64,000 bases of DNA, taken from Oceanithermus profundus DSM 14977. GTDB taxonomy: Bacteria; Deinococcota; Deinococci; Deinococcales; Marinithermaceae. The stretch covers positions 1,054,001 through 1,118,000 of the forward strand of contig NC_014761.1 of NCBI RefSeq assembly GCF_000183745.1. Direction: 5' to 3'. Within the stretch, counting starts at the first letter, position 1. Every line of letters starts with the position of its first letter. The position numbers were made by a program, and so were the translations under genes. A model generated the notes under the pieces. That model ran no database searches. It worked only from the letters and a program-made list of their open reading frames with translations, and had not been told where the DNA came from. This document shows, piece after piece, positions 17,746-27,089 of this stretch.

Positions 17746-18634
17746 CCTTCTTGAACTCCTCGGCGGGCAGGGTGAAGGGTTTGCGGTAGACCTGCACCCG
17801 GTGCTTGTTGACGTTGTGCAGCAGCGTGCCGCCCGAGGTCTTGAACCCCTCGGCCGCGTTGACGCTGCGCGCGGGGTTGCCGATGACGATGGCCTCGCCG
17901 GTCTCGTCGTCGTAGTAGAGGGCGTCGCCGGTCGTGGTGATCTCGCCGTCGACCAGCTTCACCCCGCCGGTGGCGATCAGCTTCTTGCTGCGCGTGAGGC
18001 TGCGCACCTCGGGTGCGTTGATGACGAGCTCGCCGTCCTTGCGCTCGCGCACCAGCTTGACCGTGCCCTGGTCCATGGTGAAGACGGCGAGACCGCGTTC
18101 CTCTTCGTAGTAGACGCGGTCGGCCCACCCCTTCTGGTTTCCGCTCGCCAGGACCACCCCGCCCGACGAGGTCGAGATGTCGGTGTCAACGTCGAAGCTC
18201 ATCTCCTGGGCGCGCACCTCCACGGGGTCTTCGCCTTCCTTGGCGGGCTCCTGGTGCATCTCGGCGGGCCCCGCCAGCACCCCCAGGCCGGTGGCCTCGG
18301 AGTAGACGAGCCGCGGGCCTTTGGCGGTGAGGCGGCCGCGCGTTACCGTGACGCCGCCCTCGAAGGTCGCGGTGCGCTCGCCCTCGGCGGCCTGCATGCT
18401 CTTGCCTTCGGGGGCCTCGAGCACCGCCTTGCTCGCCAGGATCTGCAGGTCGCCGACGGTGCCCACGATGCCGTCGGGCCGGTTGCTCTCGTAGATCCAG
18501 GGGCCGTTGCGCAGGTTGCCGCTGCGGCGGCCGTCCTCGTAGCTGATCTTGATGATGCGGCTGTTCGCGGCCGCCAGCGCCAGTGCGCCGATCAGCAGGA
18601 ACCACAGGATTCGGGTCACGCGCGAGCTACTCAT
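17735..18634 (-). CDS. LptA/OstA-like periplasmic protein
   Basis: 299 residues with one N-terminal hydrophobic segment (ILWFLLIGALALAAANS). The rest is a series of short beta strands typical of OstA/LptA: ERTATFEGGVTVTRGRLTAKGPRLVYSEA, GDALYYDDETGEAIVIGNPARSV. In proteobacteria LptA bridges the periplasm and carries lipopolysaccharide. At 299 residues it is longer than E. coli LptA (185), enough for about two such modules. The ATG at 18634 is chosen because AAGGAG lies ten bases before it; it overlaps the upstream LptC-like gene by eight bases. Confidence 0.75.
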   Translation of the reverse strand: MSSSRVTRILWFLLIGALALAAANSRIIKISYEDGRRSGNLRNGPWIYESNRPDGIVGTVGDLQILASKAVLEAPEGKSMQAAEGERTATFEGGVTVTRGRLTAKGPRLVYSEATGLGVLAGPAEMHQEPAKEGEDPVEVRAQEMSFDVDTDISTSSGGVVLASGNQKGWADRVYYEEERGLAVFTMDQGTVKLVRERKDGELVINAPEVRSLTRSKKLIATGGVKLVDGEITTTGDALYYDDETGEAIVIGNPARSVNAAEGFKTSGGTLLHNVNKHRVQVYRKPFTLPAEEFKKVGE

Positions 18635-19184
18635 TGGGGGCACACTCCTTGACGTTGTCCATTTCGACGATGTCCTCTCCGTTTTCCCACGATGCCTCTT
18701 CCAGTTTAAAGTCCGAACGGAACCGCTCGCCGCGCACCGAGATCCCGGGGCCGGTGAGCGTGAAGGTGGGGGCGTAGAAGCCGCGGTCCTGGCGGATGCG
18801 CACCGGGGGTTCGCCCTCGCCGCCCAGCTTGATCTCGTAGCACTCGCGGGGGATGCGGATGACCGCGTAGGGCAGGGTGAGGTCGTCGTTGCGGTCGATG
18901 GTGACCTCGGGGGCGTCGAGGGTGAGGTCCAATTCGCCGTCGACGTAGCGCGCCCCCTCGCGCAGGCCGGTGGCCACCGAGGTCCTCTTGGCGGGGCTGT
19001 TCTCGATGCGCGCGGCGTAGAAGACCCATTCGGCCTTCGGATCCGAGCGCGGATAGAGCCGCAGCTTCACGCCGGTGAGTTCGACGCCGCGATCCCGCGG
19101 CGGCGGGCTGCTGACCGGAAGGTTCGCGAAGTAGTACGAGGCCGCGGCGATGCCCAGCAGCAGCAGCACGGCGTAACGGGTCAC
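18627..19184 (-). CDS. LptC-like membrane-anchored protein
   Basis: 185 residues. One N-terminal membrane anchor (YAVLLLLGIAAASYYFANLP) followed by a beta-strand-rich periplasmic domain (GVELTGVKLRLYPRSDPKAEWVFYAARIE, GERFRSDFKLEEASWENG), matching the LptC/YrbK family. In LPS-making bacteria LptC passes substrate from LptBFG to LptA. It opens a three-gene unit with two LptA-like genes. The start is a GTG six bases after TAGGCT, i.e. leaderless. The cargo in a Deinococcota cell is unknown. Confidence 0.75.
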   Translation of the reverse strand: MTRYAVLLLLGIAAASYYFANLPVSSPPPRDRGVELTGVKLRLYPRSDPKAEWVFYAARIENSPAKRTSVATGLREGARYVDGELDLTLDAPEVTIDRNDDLTLPYAVIRIPRECYEIKLGGEGEPPVRIRQDRGFYAPTFTLTGPGISVRGERFRSDFKLEEASWENGEDIVEMDNVKECAPNE

Positions 19185-19190
19185 GGTTCC

Positions 19191-19196
19191 AGCCTA
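19191..19196 (-). promoter_or_regulatory. -10 box TAGGCT of the lptC-like operon (leaderless)
   Basis: TAGGCT on the minus strand, six bases (GGAACC) before the GTG start at 19184. Confidence 0.55.
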
Positions 19197-19244
19197 CGGG
19201 CGGGCCTACTGAAAAGCGTGAAGCGACGCCCAAACCCGGGTGGG

Positions 19245-19250
19245 TATAGT
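19245..19250 (+). promoter_or_regulatory. -10 box TATAGT before the 19258 gene (leaderless)
   Basis: TATAGT followed by seven bases (AGGGGCG) and the ATG at 19258. It is one of the best -10 matches in the window. Confidence 0.6.
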
Positions 19251-19257
19251 AGGGGCG

Positions 19258-19623
19258 ATGGCGGAGGACTGCGACGAACGCAGCATCATCGCACGCTACT
19301 TCCCGGGGACGCCGCCCGAGCTCTGGCCCGCGGGGGAGGTGCTCTATTACCGCGACGAGGAGGGGCGGATCGTCATCCGGGAGCACCCGCTGGAGCTGCG
19401 CTTCGAGGTGCTCGAGAAGGTCCCCAGCGGGAAGCCCGTCCTCTGCGACGCCTGCCGCCGGCAGATCGCCCGGCACGCCGCGGTCTTCGCCCGGGCGGAA
19501 CTGCCCGCGGGGGAGGGGCGGCACTACCTCTACCGCAGCTTCTGCGCCGACACCCAGGCCTGCGCCGAGCGCGCGGAGCCCCGGTATTTGAGGGAAATCC
19601 TGGCGCGCGTTATACTGCACTGA
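19258..19623 (+). CDS. Small unknown protein with a probable zinc site
   Basis: 121 residues, no signal peptide, no family recognised. Four cysteines are placed as a possible metal site: Cys63 and Cys66 (LCDACRRQ) and Cys96 and Cys102 (RSFCADTQACAE), with His73 between. This resembles a treble-clef or rubredoxin-like knuckle pair, but I cannot name the family. The ATG at 19258 is set by the leaderless promoter. It lies 55 bases upstream of gfh1 on the same strand and the two may be co-transcribed. Confidence 0.6.
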   Translation: MAEDCDERSIIARYFPGTPPELWPAGEVLYYRDEEGRIVIREHPLELRFEVLEKVPSGKPVLCDACRRQIARHAAVFARAELPAGEGRHYLYRSFCADTQACAERAEPRYLREILARVILH

Positions 19624-19678
19624 CCGACCCAGGGGCCCCCTGGGTCGTTCGCAGGCGGTCGCGCCCGAAGGAGGCAGC

Positions 19679-20149
19679 ATGGCACGCGAGGTAAAACTGA
19701 CCAAAGCAGGTTACGAGCGACTGCAGCTGGAACTGGCCGAAGAGAAGAAGCGCCTGGAGGAGGCCACCCGCATCCTTCAGGAGCAGATGGAGAGCTTCGA
19801 GGACTACGAAGATTCGGGGCTCGAGGAGGCCAAGCGCGAAAAGGCGCAGATCGAAGCCCGCGTCGACGCGCTCGAGGACATCCTGCACCGCGCGGTCATC
19901 ATCGAGAGCGCCGAGGGCGACAAGGTCACCCTGGGTTCGGTCGTCGTCGTTCAGGACGAAAAGACCGGCGAGAGCCTGACCCTCCAGATCGTGGCCCCGG
20001 CCGAGGCGACGGTGCTCGAGGAACCCATGCGCGTCTCCGACGAGTCGCCCCTGGGCAAGGCGCTGCTGGGGCGCAAGGAGGGCGACAAGGTTCGGGTCGA
20101 CACGCCCTCGGGCAAGCGGCGTTACCGCATCCTTTCCGTGGGTGCCTAA
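19679..20149 (+). CDS. gfh1: Transcription factor Gfh1 (GreA/GreB family)
   Basis: 156 residues, GreA-type architecture: an N-terminal coiled coil that enters the RNA polymerase secondary channel, then an FKBP-like domain. The coiled-coil tip reads [15 protein letters not shown], with acidic residues 41, 42, 44 and 45. Thermus Gfh1 has the same cluster (DDYDDSGLE), whereas GreA has GDLxENAEY. Gfh1 inhibits RNA polymerase rather than stimulating transcript cleavage. The ATG follows GAAGGAGGCAGC. lysS begins two bases after its stop codon, so the two genes form an operon. Confidence 0.85.
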   Translation: MAREVKLTKAGYERLQLELAEEKKRLEEATRILQEQMESFEDYEDSGLEEAKREKAQIEARVDALEDILHRAVIIESAEGDKVTLGSVVVVQDEKTGESLTLQIVAPAEATVLEEPMRVSDESPLGKALLGRKEGDKVRVDTPSGKRRYRILSVGA

Positions 20150-20151
20150 CG

Positions 20152-21648
20152 ATGCGGCCGCCCCCCGACCAGCTCAAGCAACGCCTCGCCAATCTGGAAG
20201 CCTTGGTCGAGGCCGGGTTCGAACCCTTCCCGTACCGCTACGAGAAGACCCACGACGCGGCGCAGATCCTCGAGGCCCACGCCGGCGCCGCACCCGAGCA
20301 GGCCTGGCCCGAGGAGCGCGTCCGCGTCGCCGGCCGCCTGGTCAGCCTGCGGCGGATGGGGAAGGTGACCTTCGCCCACCTGCTCGACGAGAGCGGCCGC
20401 ATCCAGCTTTACCTGAGCCGCGACGCCACCGAGCAGTACCGCCTGCTCAAGAAGCTCGACATCGGCGACATCGTCGGCGCCGAGGGCACCGTCTTCACCA
20501 CCAAGACCGGCGAGGTCACCGTCGCCGTCGAGCGGTGGCAGCCCCTCGTAAAGGCGCTGCGCCCGCTGCCCGACAAGTGGCACGGCATCAAGGACAAGGA
20601 GGTGCGCTACCGCCAGCGCTACCTCGACCTGATCGTCAACCCCGAGGTGCGCGACGTCTTCCGCACCCGCGCCCGGGTAGTCCGGCACATCCGCCGCTTC
20701 CTCGAGGAGCGCGGCTTCCTCGAGGTGGAGACGCCGGTCATCCTGCCCACGGCCGGGGGCACCGAGGCGCGGCCCTTCAAGACCTTTCACAACGCGCTCG
20801 CCCACGAGTTCGAGCTGCGCATCTCGCTCGAACTCCCCCTCAAGAAGCTGCTCGTCGGCGGCTTCGAGAAGGTCTTCGAACTGGGCCGGGTCTTCCGTAA
20901 CGAGGGCATCGACGCCCAGCACAACCCCGAGTTCACGATGCTCGAGGCCTACTGGGCCTACGCCGACTACCAAGACATGGCGGAAATGACCGAGGCCATG
21001 CTTTCGAGCCTGGTGCAGGAGCTGACGGGCGGCTACACCCTCGCGTACCAAGGCCGGACGATCGACTTCACGCCTCCCTTCCGCCGACTCTCCTTCGTGG
21101 AGGTGCTGCGCGAGAAGGCGGGGCTCGACTTCGACCCCCTCGACCTCGACCGCCTGCGCATCTGGGCCGACGCCAAGCACCCCGAGCTGATCGAGGTGCC
21201 CAGCTACAAGCTCCTCGACAAGCTCTTCGAGCTCTACGTCGAGGAGGAGCTGCACGACCCCACCTTCGTCTTCGACTTCCCCGCGGTGATCAGCCCGCTG
21301 GCCAAGAAGCACCGCGAGCGGGAGGGCCTGACCGAGCGCTGGGACCTCTTCGTCGCGGGGATGGAGCTGGCGCCGGCCTATTCCGAGCTCAACGACCCGC
21401 TGGACCAGCGCGAGCGCTTCGAGGAGCAGGCGCGCCGCCGCGAAGGGGGCGACGAGGAGGCCCACCGCGTCGACGAGGACTTCCTCACCGCCCTCGAGCA
21501 CGGCATGCCCCCGGCGGGCGGCATGGGGCTGGGCATCGACCGCCTGACGATGATCCTCGCCGACCAGCCCTCGATCCGCGACGTCATCCTCTTCCCGCTG
21601 CTGCGCCCGCGGGCGCCGGAGGGCGAGGGCGAAGCGCCGGAAAACTGA
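20152..21648 (+). CDS. lysS: Lysine--tRNA ligase (class II)
   Basis: 498 residues, usual length. The anticodon-binding OB domain ([32 protein letters not shown]) is followed by the class II catalytic core: motif 1 FLEVETPVI, motif 2 [23 protein letters not shown], motif 3 [13 protein letters not shown]. It charges tRNA-Lys in the cytoplasm. The ATG lies two bases after the gfh1 stop, so it depends on the same transcript. Confidence 0.97.
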   Translation: MRPPPDQLKQRLANLEALVEAGFEPFPYRYEKTHDAAQILEAHAGAAPEQAWPEERVRVAGRLVSLRRMGKVTFAHLLDESGRIQLYLSRDATEQYRLLKKLDIGDIVGAEGTVFTTKTGEVTVAVERWQPLVKALRPLPDKWHGIKDKEVRYRQRYLDLIVNPEVRDVFRTRARVVRHIRRFLEERGFLEVETPVILPTAGGTEARPFKTFHNALAHEFELRISLELPLKKLLVGGFEKVFELGRVFRNEGIDAQHNPEFTMLEAYWAYADYQDMAEMTEAMLSSLVQELTGGYTLAYQGRTIDFTPPFRRLSFVEVLREKAGLDFDPLDLDRLRIWADAKHPELIEVPSYKLLDKLFELYVEEELHDPTFVFDFPAVISPLAKKHREREGLTERWDLFVAGMELAPAYSELNDPLDQRERFEEQARRREGGDEEAHRVDEDFLTALEHGMPPAGGMGLGIDRLTMILADQPSIRDVILFPLLRPRAPEGEGEAPEN

Positions 21649-21720
21649 GCCGCGCCGCCACCGGCCGGGGGGACATACGCCAGACGCACGCCCGCTAAGC
21701 TGGCGGTGAAGGAGGTGGAC

Positions 21721-21969
21721 GTGCTCAAGCCCCAGGTGGAGATCGAACACTTCAGGGTTCGCGTGCGCGGACCCCGCGAAACGGTGGAGCGCATCGCCGA
21801 CCGCCTCATGTCGGCCGACTACCCCTACAGCACCGACGGCAGCCTCATGGGCGCGAAGTACGCCGAATTCATCGTCACCTTCGACGGCATCACCGAAGCG
21901 CAGTGGTTCGCCGGCGTCGCCAGCGACGAGCTCCTGGGCGAGGCGCTGGCCGAACCCGACGTCGAGTAG
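21721..21969 (+). CDS. Small unknown cytoplasmic protein
   Basis: 82 residues, mixed alpha/beta, no cysteine, no membrane segment. It has a conserved look (VEIEHFRVRVRGPRETVERIADRLMSADYPY) but I do not recognise the family. The GTG at 21721 is preceded by AAGGAGGTGGAC, an excellent ribosome binding site; TAAGCT at 21696-21701 is a possible -10. It ends just before the convergent sdaA stop with no gap. Confidence 0.6.
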   Translation: MLKPQVEIEHFRVRVRGPRETVERIADRLMSADYPYSTDGSLMGAKYAEFIVTFDGITEAQWFAGVASDELLGEALAEPDVE

Positions 21970-22836
21970 CTAGCTCGGGTCGTCCGACTCGCCGAGCGCC
22001 TGCTGGGCGAGTTTCTTTCCCGTGGGGGTCTGGGCCAGGCCGCCCTCGCCCGTCTCCTTCAGCTCCGGCGGCAGCAGCCGGCCGATGCTGGCCATGGCTA
22101 GGACGACCTCGTCGGCGGGGATGGGGCTTTCGATGCCGGTCAGCGCCTGCTGGGCGGCGCTGACCGCGTGCACCGCGTAGAAGCCGTTGCGCATCACGCA
22201 GGGCACTTCCACGAACCCGCCCACCGGGTCGCAGACGAGGCCCAGGGTGTTTTGCAGGGCCAGCCCCGCGGCGTGCACCGCCTGGGCGGCCGTGCCCTCG
22301 AGCAGCTCGACCACCGCGGCGGCGGCCATGGCAGCGCTCGAGCCGATCTCGGCCTGGCAGCCGCCGCTGGCCCCGGCGATGAAGATGGTGCGGCTGATGA
22401 TCTGGCCCACCCCCGCGGCCAGCACCACGGGCATCAAGAGCCGTTCCTCGGGGATCCCCAGGTGGTCGGCGACGCCGAAGAGCGCCCCGGGCAGGGTGCC
22501 GGCGCTGCCGGCGGTGGGGGCGGCGACGATGCGGCCCATGCGGGCGTTCTCCTCATTGACGGCCATGGCGTAGGCCTGCACGCGCTTGAGCAAGGGGGCC
22601 TGCAGGGGATCGTCCGCCTCCCAGAGGGTCTGGGCGTTCCAGCCCACCATCCCGGCGACGCTCGGCGCCTTGGTGGCGAGCCCCTTCGTGATCGAGGCGC
22701 GCATGACCGAAAGCCGCTCGCGCAGCGGGGCGAGCACTTCTTCCTCGCTGCGGCCCGAGGCGGCCACCTCGTCTTCCAGCACGCAGCGCGAGGGCGCGTG
22801 GGGGCATCGGGCGAGTTCGCGCAGGGTCTTGGGCAT
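21970..22836 (-). CDS. sdaA: L-serine dehydratase, alpha subunit type
   Basis: 288 residues. SDH alpha motifs are clear: [55 protein letters not shown]. The three cysteines in these motifs are those that bind the oxygen-sensitive 4Fe-4S cluster. The enzyme deaminates serine to pyruvate. The beta domain/subunit is not nearby. The ATG is eight bases after the hemY stop, making this the last gene of the heme operon, an unusual partner. Confidence 0.9.
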   Translation of the reverse strand: MPKTLRELARCPHAPSRCVLEDEVAASGRSEEEVLAPLRERLSVMRASITKGLATKAPSVAGMVGWNAQTLWEADDPLQAPLLKRVQAYAMAVNEENARMGRIVAAPTAGSAGTLPGALFGVADHLGIPEERLLMPVVLAAGVGQIISRTIFIAGASGGCQAEIGSSAAMAAAAVVELLEGTAAQAVHAAGLALQNTLGLVCDPVGGFVEVPCVMRNGFYAVHAVSAAQQALTGIESPIPADEVVLAMASIGRLLPPELKETGEGGLAQTPTGKKLAQQALGESDDPS

Positions 22837-22844
22837 GGCGCGGA

Positions 22845-24230
22845 TCAGGGTTCCCGGGCGAGGTGATCGAGGGTGCGGGCGGCGGCGTCGCGGCCGTCGC
22901 GCACCACTTCCGGCAGCCCGACGCCGCGGTAGGCGGCGCCGATGAGCTCGAGCCCGGGCCAGCGGCTGCGGGCCGCTTCGATGCGGCGCACCCGGTCCAG
23001 GTGCCCCACGGTGTACTGGGGCATCCCGGCCTTCCAGCGGTAGGTCCAGACGGCTTCGTGGTCGGGGATGGGGCCGAGGATGCGTTCCAGGTCGCTGCGG
23101 GCCGCGTCGACGAGCCCCTTCTCGTCGAGCTCGGCCCCCGCTCCCGAGAAATAGGCGCGCACGAGCAGCTTGCCGTCCGGGGCCCGTCCGGCCCACTTGC
23201 GGCTGAGCCAGGTAAAGCCGCGGGCCCGGGTGCCTTCGCCGGCGGCGACGAGGATCCCGTGCCCCACGACCTCGGGGAAGCGGCCGCGGTCGAAGGCCAG
23301 GGTGACCGTGGCGGTGTCCCCGTAGGGGATCTCCCGCAGCGGCGCGGCCAGCTCGGCGTCCAGCGGCTCGAGCAGCTCCCCCGCCACGCGGGCCGGGACG
23401 GCCAGGACGAGGGCGTCGAAACCCTCGGTGCCCCAGGGTCCGAAGAGCTGCCAACGACCCTCGCCGTATTCGAGGCGTTCCACGGGGGCGCCCAAGCGCC
23501 AGTCCACCCGGTCGGCGGCGCGGGTCAGCGCCTCGACGACCCGGCCCAGCCCTCCTTGCAGGGAGGCGAAGAGGCTCCCGCCCTCGCGGCTGCCCCGGCG
23601 CCGCCGCATGGCGCGCAGGGAGCCAAGGATGAGCGAGCGGCTGCGGGCCTCAAGCTCCTTGAGCATGGGGAAGGCGGCGAGGGTCGAGAGCTCGTAGGGG
23701 TCGCCGCCGTAGATGCCTCCGGTCAGCGGGGCCGCCAGGTTCTCCCAGACCTCGCGCCCGAGCCTGCGTTGCACGAAGGCGCCGAAGGGCTCGTCGCCTT
23801 CGGGGCCGCGCGGCAGGAAGAGGTCGAGCGCCGCGCGCAGCTTACCCGCCGGCGAGAGCAGCGGCGTGCGCACGAGCGGGCCGAGGCGCGAGGGGATGAC
23901 GACGTTCAGGCCTTCGGGCAGCGGGTAGCCGCGGCCGCCCTTGAAGATCAGGGCGGCGGGCTTGGCGGGGGTGGTGCCCACCACCTCGCCCTCGAGCCCC
24001 AGCTCGCGCACCAGGTCGAGGAACCAGGGCTTGTAGCGGACCACCGCGTCGGGGCCGCCCTCGAGCCGGTAAGGGCCGGACTGCACCGAACGGACCTTGC
24101 CCCCCAGCCGCCGGTCCGACTCGAAGAGCACGACCTGCAGGGGCCGGCCGGCCGCTTCCGCGGCGCGTTGCAGGTAGTAGGCCGCCGCCAGCCCGGCCAT
24201 GCCGCCGCCGACCACCGCCGCTTTCTTCAC
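22845..24230 (-). CDS. hemY: Protoporphyrinogen/coproporphyrinogen oxidase (FAD, HemY type)
   Basis: 461 residues. An FAD-binding [13 protein letters not shown] motif lies at residues 8-20 and a C-terminal FAD segment ([24 protein letters not shown]) closes the protein. It oxidises protoporphyrinogen IX, or coproporphyrinogen III if the organism uses the coproporphyrin-dependent route (CgoX); sequence reading alone does not decide this. Its start overlaps the hemH stop by four bases (ATGA), in the operon hemE-hemH-hemY. Confidence 0.92.
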   Translation of the reverse strand: MKKAAVVGGGMAGLAAAYYLQRAAEAAGRPLQVVLFESDRRLGGKVRSVQSGPYRLEGGPDAVVRYKPWFLDLVRELGLEGEVVGTTPAKPAALIFKGGRGYPLPEGLNVVIPSRLGPLVRTPLLSPAGKLRAALDLFLPRGPEGDEPFGAFVQRRLGREVWENLAAPLTGGIYGGDPYELSTLAAFPMLKELEARSRSLILGSLRAMRRRRGSREGGSLFASLQGGLGRVVEALTRAADRVDWRLGAPVERLEYGEGRWQLFGPWGTEGFDALVLAVPARVAGELLEPLDAELAAPLREIPYGDTATVTLAFDRGRFPEVVGHGILVAAGEGTRARGFTWLSRKWAGRAPDGKLLVRAYFSGAGAELDEKGLVDAARSDLERILGPIPDHEAVWTYRWKAGMPQYTVGHLDRVRRIEAARSRWPGLELIGAAYRGVGLPEVVRDGRDAAARTLDHLAREP

Positions 24231-25192
24231 GGCGCGCCCTCGTACCAGGCCCGTTCGACCAGGTCGGCCAGCACGGCGACGTAATCGTCCGCGTCGTTAA
24301 GGCTTTCCGCGCGCACCAGGTGCACCCCGAGCTCGGCCGCCGTCTGACGGGCCTCGAAGTCGAGGTCGTAAAAGACCTCGAGGTGATCGGCCGGGAACCC
24401 CACGGCCGCCACGACGGCCTCCCGCAGCCCCGCGGCCGCGTCCTCGCGCAGCGCGTCGTTGATGTCGGGGCCGAGCCAGTCCTCGTCGGTGCGGCCCGCC
24501 GACTGCCAGGCCACCCGCCAGCGGGGCAGCCCGAGCCGCTGCGCGACCGCCTGCGCCGTGGCCTCGACCTGATCGGGGTAGACGCCGCCGTCGGCCTCGA
24601 CGGAACGGAGGGGGATGGAGTGGGCCGTGAAGTAGACGACGGCGCGCTCCGGATCGCGGATCCGCCACAGGGCGCGGTTGACGCGCTCGGCCACGGCGGC
24701 CACGTACCCCGGGTGGGCGTAGTACTCCTGAACGAAGCGGACCGTGAAGGGCTCGCCCAGCTCGTCCAGGGCCAGATCCACGCGCTCGCGGTACTCGGCG
24801 ATGGAGCGCAGCGAGTAGTGGGGGGCGGCGACGACCGCGACCGCCCGGTCCACGCCTTCCTCGGCCATCTGGCGTACGGCCCCGGCGATGTAGGGGGCGT
24901 TGTGCTTGGCCCCGACGTAGACGCGCGCGTCGTCCCGGGGGTCGCGCGGCTCGGGGGCGGTGGCGAGCCCCCGGGTAAAGCGCGGCAGGCGGCGGTTCAG
25001 CTCGCCCTCGAGCTTGCGGGCGAGGGAGAAGGTGATCTCGTTGAGCGGGCTCTTGCCGATCAGGCGGTAGCGCTCGCGCAGCTCCTCGAGCAGCGCGGGC
25101 GGAGGGGCGTGGCCGTGGCGGATGTCGGTGTAGTAGTCGGCGAGCTCCCCCTCGTCGTAAGGGGTTCCGTAGTACATCAGCAGGACGTTCAT
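24227..25192 (-). CDS. hemH: Ferrochelatase
   Basis: 321 residues. It opens with NVLLMYYGTPYDEGELADYYTDIRHG and has FTAHSIPLRSVEADGGVYPDQV, the family's FSAHxxP signature with the catalytic histidine, and WQSAGRTDEDWLGPDI. It inserts ferrous iron into protoporphyrin IX or, in the alternative route, coproporphyrin III (CpfC). It overlaps both neighbours by four bases, so hemE, hemH and hemY are translationally coupled. Confidence 0.95.
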   Translation of the reverse strand: MNVLLMYYGTPYDEGELADYYTDIRHGHAPPPALLEELRERYRLIGKSPLNEITFSLARKLEGELNRRLPRFTRGLATAPEPRDPRDDARVYVGAKHNAPYIAGAVRQMAEEGVDRAVAVVAAPHYSLRSIAEYRERVDLALDELGEPFTVRFVQEYYAHPGYVAAVAERVNRALWRIRDPERAVVYFTAHSIPLRSVEADGGVYPDQVEATAQAVAQRLGLPRWRVAWQSAGRTDEDWLGPDINDALREDAAAGLREAVVAAVGFPADHLEVFYDLDFEARQTAAELGVHLVRAESLNDADDYVAVLADLVERAWYEGAP

Positions 25193-26214
25193 GCGCGCAC
25201 CTCGCTCAGGGAGTGGACGAGCTCCACCGCCCTGCGCACCGCGTCCGGCGGCGTGCCCGGGAGGATGCCGTGGCCCAGGTTGAAGATGTGCCCCGGGCGG
25301 CCGGCGTTCGCCGAGAGGACGGCTTCGACGCCGCGGGCGAGGACCGGTTCGGGGGCGAAGAGGAGGGTGGGGTCGAGGTTCCCCTGCACCGGGCGGGCGC
25401 CCAAGCGGTCGCGCGCCCAGTCCAGCGGGGTGGTGGTGTCCACGCCGATGACGTCCCCCCCGGCCTCGGCCATGGGGCTGAGGAGGTGCATCGTCTGGGT
25501 GCCGAAGTGAACGACGGGGACGCCCAGGGGCTTCAGGGCCTCGAAGAGCCGCCGCATGTGCGGGGCGACGTAGCGCTCGTAGTCGTGCCGCGTCAGGCGG
25601 CCCACCCAGCTGTCGAAGACCTGGAGTGCGTCCGCTCCGGCCCGGGCCTGGGCGCTCAGGTACTCGACCATCGCGTTCGTGAGCGTGCGCATCAGCAGGT
25701 CCCAGGCCTCCTCTTCGGCGTACATGAAGCCCTTGACCTTGACGAAGTTCTTGCTGGGCCCCCCCTCGATCAGGTAGCTCGCGAGGGTGAACGGCGCTCC
25801 GGCGAAGCCGATCAGGGGCACCTCGAGCTCGGCCTTGAGGATGCGAATGGCCTCGAGCACGAAGGGGGTGTGGGCCTCGGCCGAGAAGAGGTGGATGCGG
25901 CGCACGTCCTCGGGGGTGTCGATGGGATTGTGGATCACGGGCCCCTTGCCCTCGACGATGTCGAGGTCGAAGCCCATGCCGTAGAGGGGGGTGGTGATGT
26001 CGGCGAAGAGGATGGCCGCGTCGAACCCGAACTGCTGCACCGGTAGCCGCGTCACCTCGGCGGTGACCTCCGGGTGGCGCACGATCTCGGGCAGGGTGTA
26101 ACGTTCACGGATCTTGCGGTATTCCGGTTGGTAACGACCGGCCTGGCGCATGAACCAGACCGGGGTGTAGGGCGTGGGCTCGCCCCTGGCGGCGCGGAGA
26201 AAGACGTCGTTCAC
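25189..26214 (-). CDS. hemE: Uroporphyrinogen decarboxylase
   Basis: 341 residues. The signatures PVWFMRQAGRYQPEYR near the N-terminus and GFAGAPFTLASYLIEGG are both intact. It converts uroporphyrinogen III to coproporphyrinogen III in the cytoplasm. It is the first gene of hemE-hemH-hemY-sdaA. The start is a GTG seven bases after TACAAT, so the operon mRNA is probably leaderless. Confidence 0.97.
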   Translation of the reverse strand: MNDVFLRAARGEPTPYTPVWFMRQAGRYQPEYRKIRERYTLPEIVRHPEVTAEVTRLPVQQFGFDAAILFADITTPLYGMGFDLDIVEGKGPVIHNPIDTPEDVRRIHLFSAEAHTPFVLEAIRILKAELEVPLIGFAGAPFTLASYLIEGGPSKNFVKVKGFMYAEEEAWDLLMRTLTNAMVEYLSAQARAGADALQVFDSWVGRLTRHDYERYVAPHMRRLFEALKPLGVPVVHFGTQTMHLLSPMAEAGGDVIGVDTTTPLDWARDRLGARPVQGNLDPTLLFAPEPVLARGVEAVLSANAGRPGHIFNLGHGILPGTPPDAVRRAVELVHSLSEVRA

Positions 26215-26221
26215 GTACGTG

Positions 26222-26227
26222 ATTGTA
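26222..26227 (-). promoter_or_regulatory. -10 box TACAAT of the hem operon (leaderless)
   Basis: TACAAT on the minus strand, seven bases before the GTG start of hemE at 26214. The divergent aroE start lies 80 bases away. Confidence 0.6.
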
Positions 26228-26294
26228 ACGCGCTTTCATGGGAAGCGGGCGAGACCGGTTGGTATTTTTCGCCGCGTCCTGACACAATGAAAAG

Positions 26295-27089
26295 GTGCAG
26301 CTCGGACTGATCGGCGACCCCGTCCACCATTCGAGGAGCCCCGCGATGATGAACGCCGCGCTGGCGGCCGCCGGGCTGTCCGGCCGTTACCGCCTCCTGC
26401 CCACGCCCGCGGAGGCCCTGGCCGCCCGGCTGGCCGAGGTGCGCGCCGAATTCGCGGGGGTGAACGTGACCGTGCCGCACAAGCGCCGGGTCCTCCCCCT
26501 TCTCGACGAGCTCGATCCCGTCGCGGCGGCGATCGGTGCGGTGAACACGATCGTCAACCGCGAAGGCCGGCTCGTGGGCCACAACACCGACGCCGACGGC
26601 TTTTACTGGGCCCTGGAGCGCGACGGGCTCTGCCCCGGAGAGGCGCTCGTGCTGGGCGCGGGCGGGGCGGCCCGCGCCGTCGTCCACGCCCTGGTGACGA
26701 GGGGCTGGCTCGTGGGGGTGTACAACCGCACCCTCGCGCGCGCCCAAGGCCTGGTCGAGGAGGTCGGCGGCTGGTTGGTAGTCCCGCAGAAGCTGGAAAA
26801 GGCGGTGCGCCGCACCCCGCTGCTCGTCAACGCCACCTCCGTCGGCCTCGATGATCCGGAAGCCTCGCCGCTGCCTCCGGGCGTCCTGCCCGAGTCGGGG
26901 GGCGTCGTCGACCTGGTCTACCGGCCGTTGGAAACCCGTTTGCTGCGGGAGGCGCGGGCGGCCGGGCTGGCCACCCAGGACGGGCTGGCGATGCTTCTGG
27001 GTCAGGGGGTGCGCGCCTTCGAGCTCTGGACCGGGCGGCCGGCCCCGGTCGCCGTCATGGAGCGGGCGCTGCGGGAGGAGGGACGGTGA
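26295..27089 (+). CDS. aroE: Shikimate dehydrogenase
   Basis: 264 residues. The N-terminal substrate domain reads LIGDPVHHSRSPAMMNAAL and VNVTVPHKRRVLPLLDEL with the catalytic lysine; the NADP domain has LVLGAGGAARAVVHAL and VYNRTLARA. It reduces 3-dehydroshikimate in aromatic amino acid synthesis. The start is GTG; CACAAT six bases upstream (26283-26288) is a weak leaderless -10. It leads a tightly spaced string of genes through to polA. Confidence 0.95.
   Translation: MQLGLIGDPVHHSRSPAMMNAALAAAGLSGRYRLLPTPAEALAARLAEVRAEFAGVNVTVPHKRRVLPLLDELDPVAAAIGAVNTIVNREGRLVGHNTDADGFYWALERDGLCPGEALVLGAGGAARAVVHALVTRGWLVGVYNRTLARAQGLVEEVGGWLVVPQKLEKAVRRTPLLVNATSVGLDDPEASPLPPGVLPESGGVVDLVYRPLETRLLREARAAGLATQDGLAMLLGQGVRAFELWTGRPAPVAVMERALREEGR

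Noticed and set aside
19679-20149. Annotation as GreA
   Set aside because: The coiled-coil tip EDYEDSG has the extra acidic residues of Gfh1 and lacks the GDLxENAEY motif of GreA.
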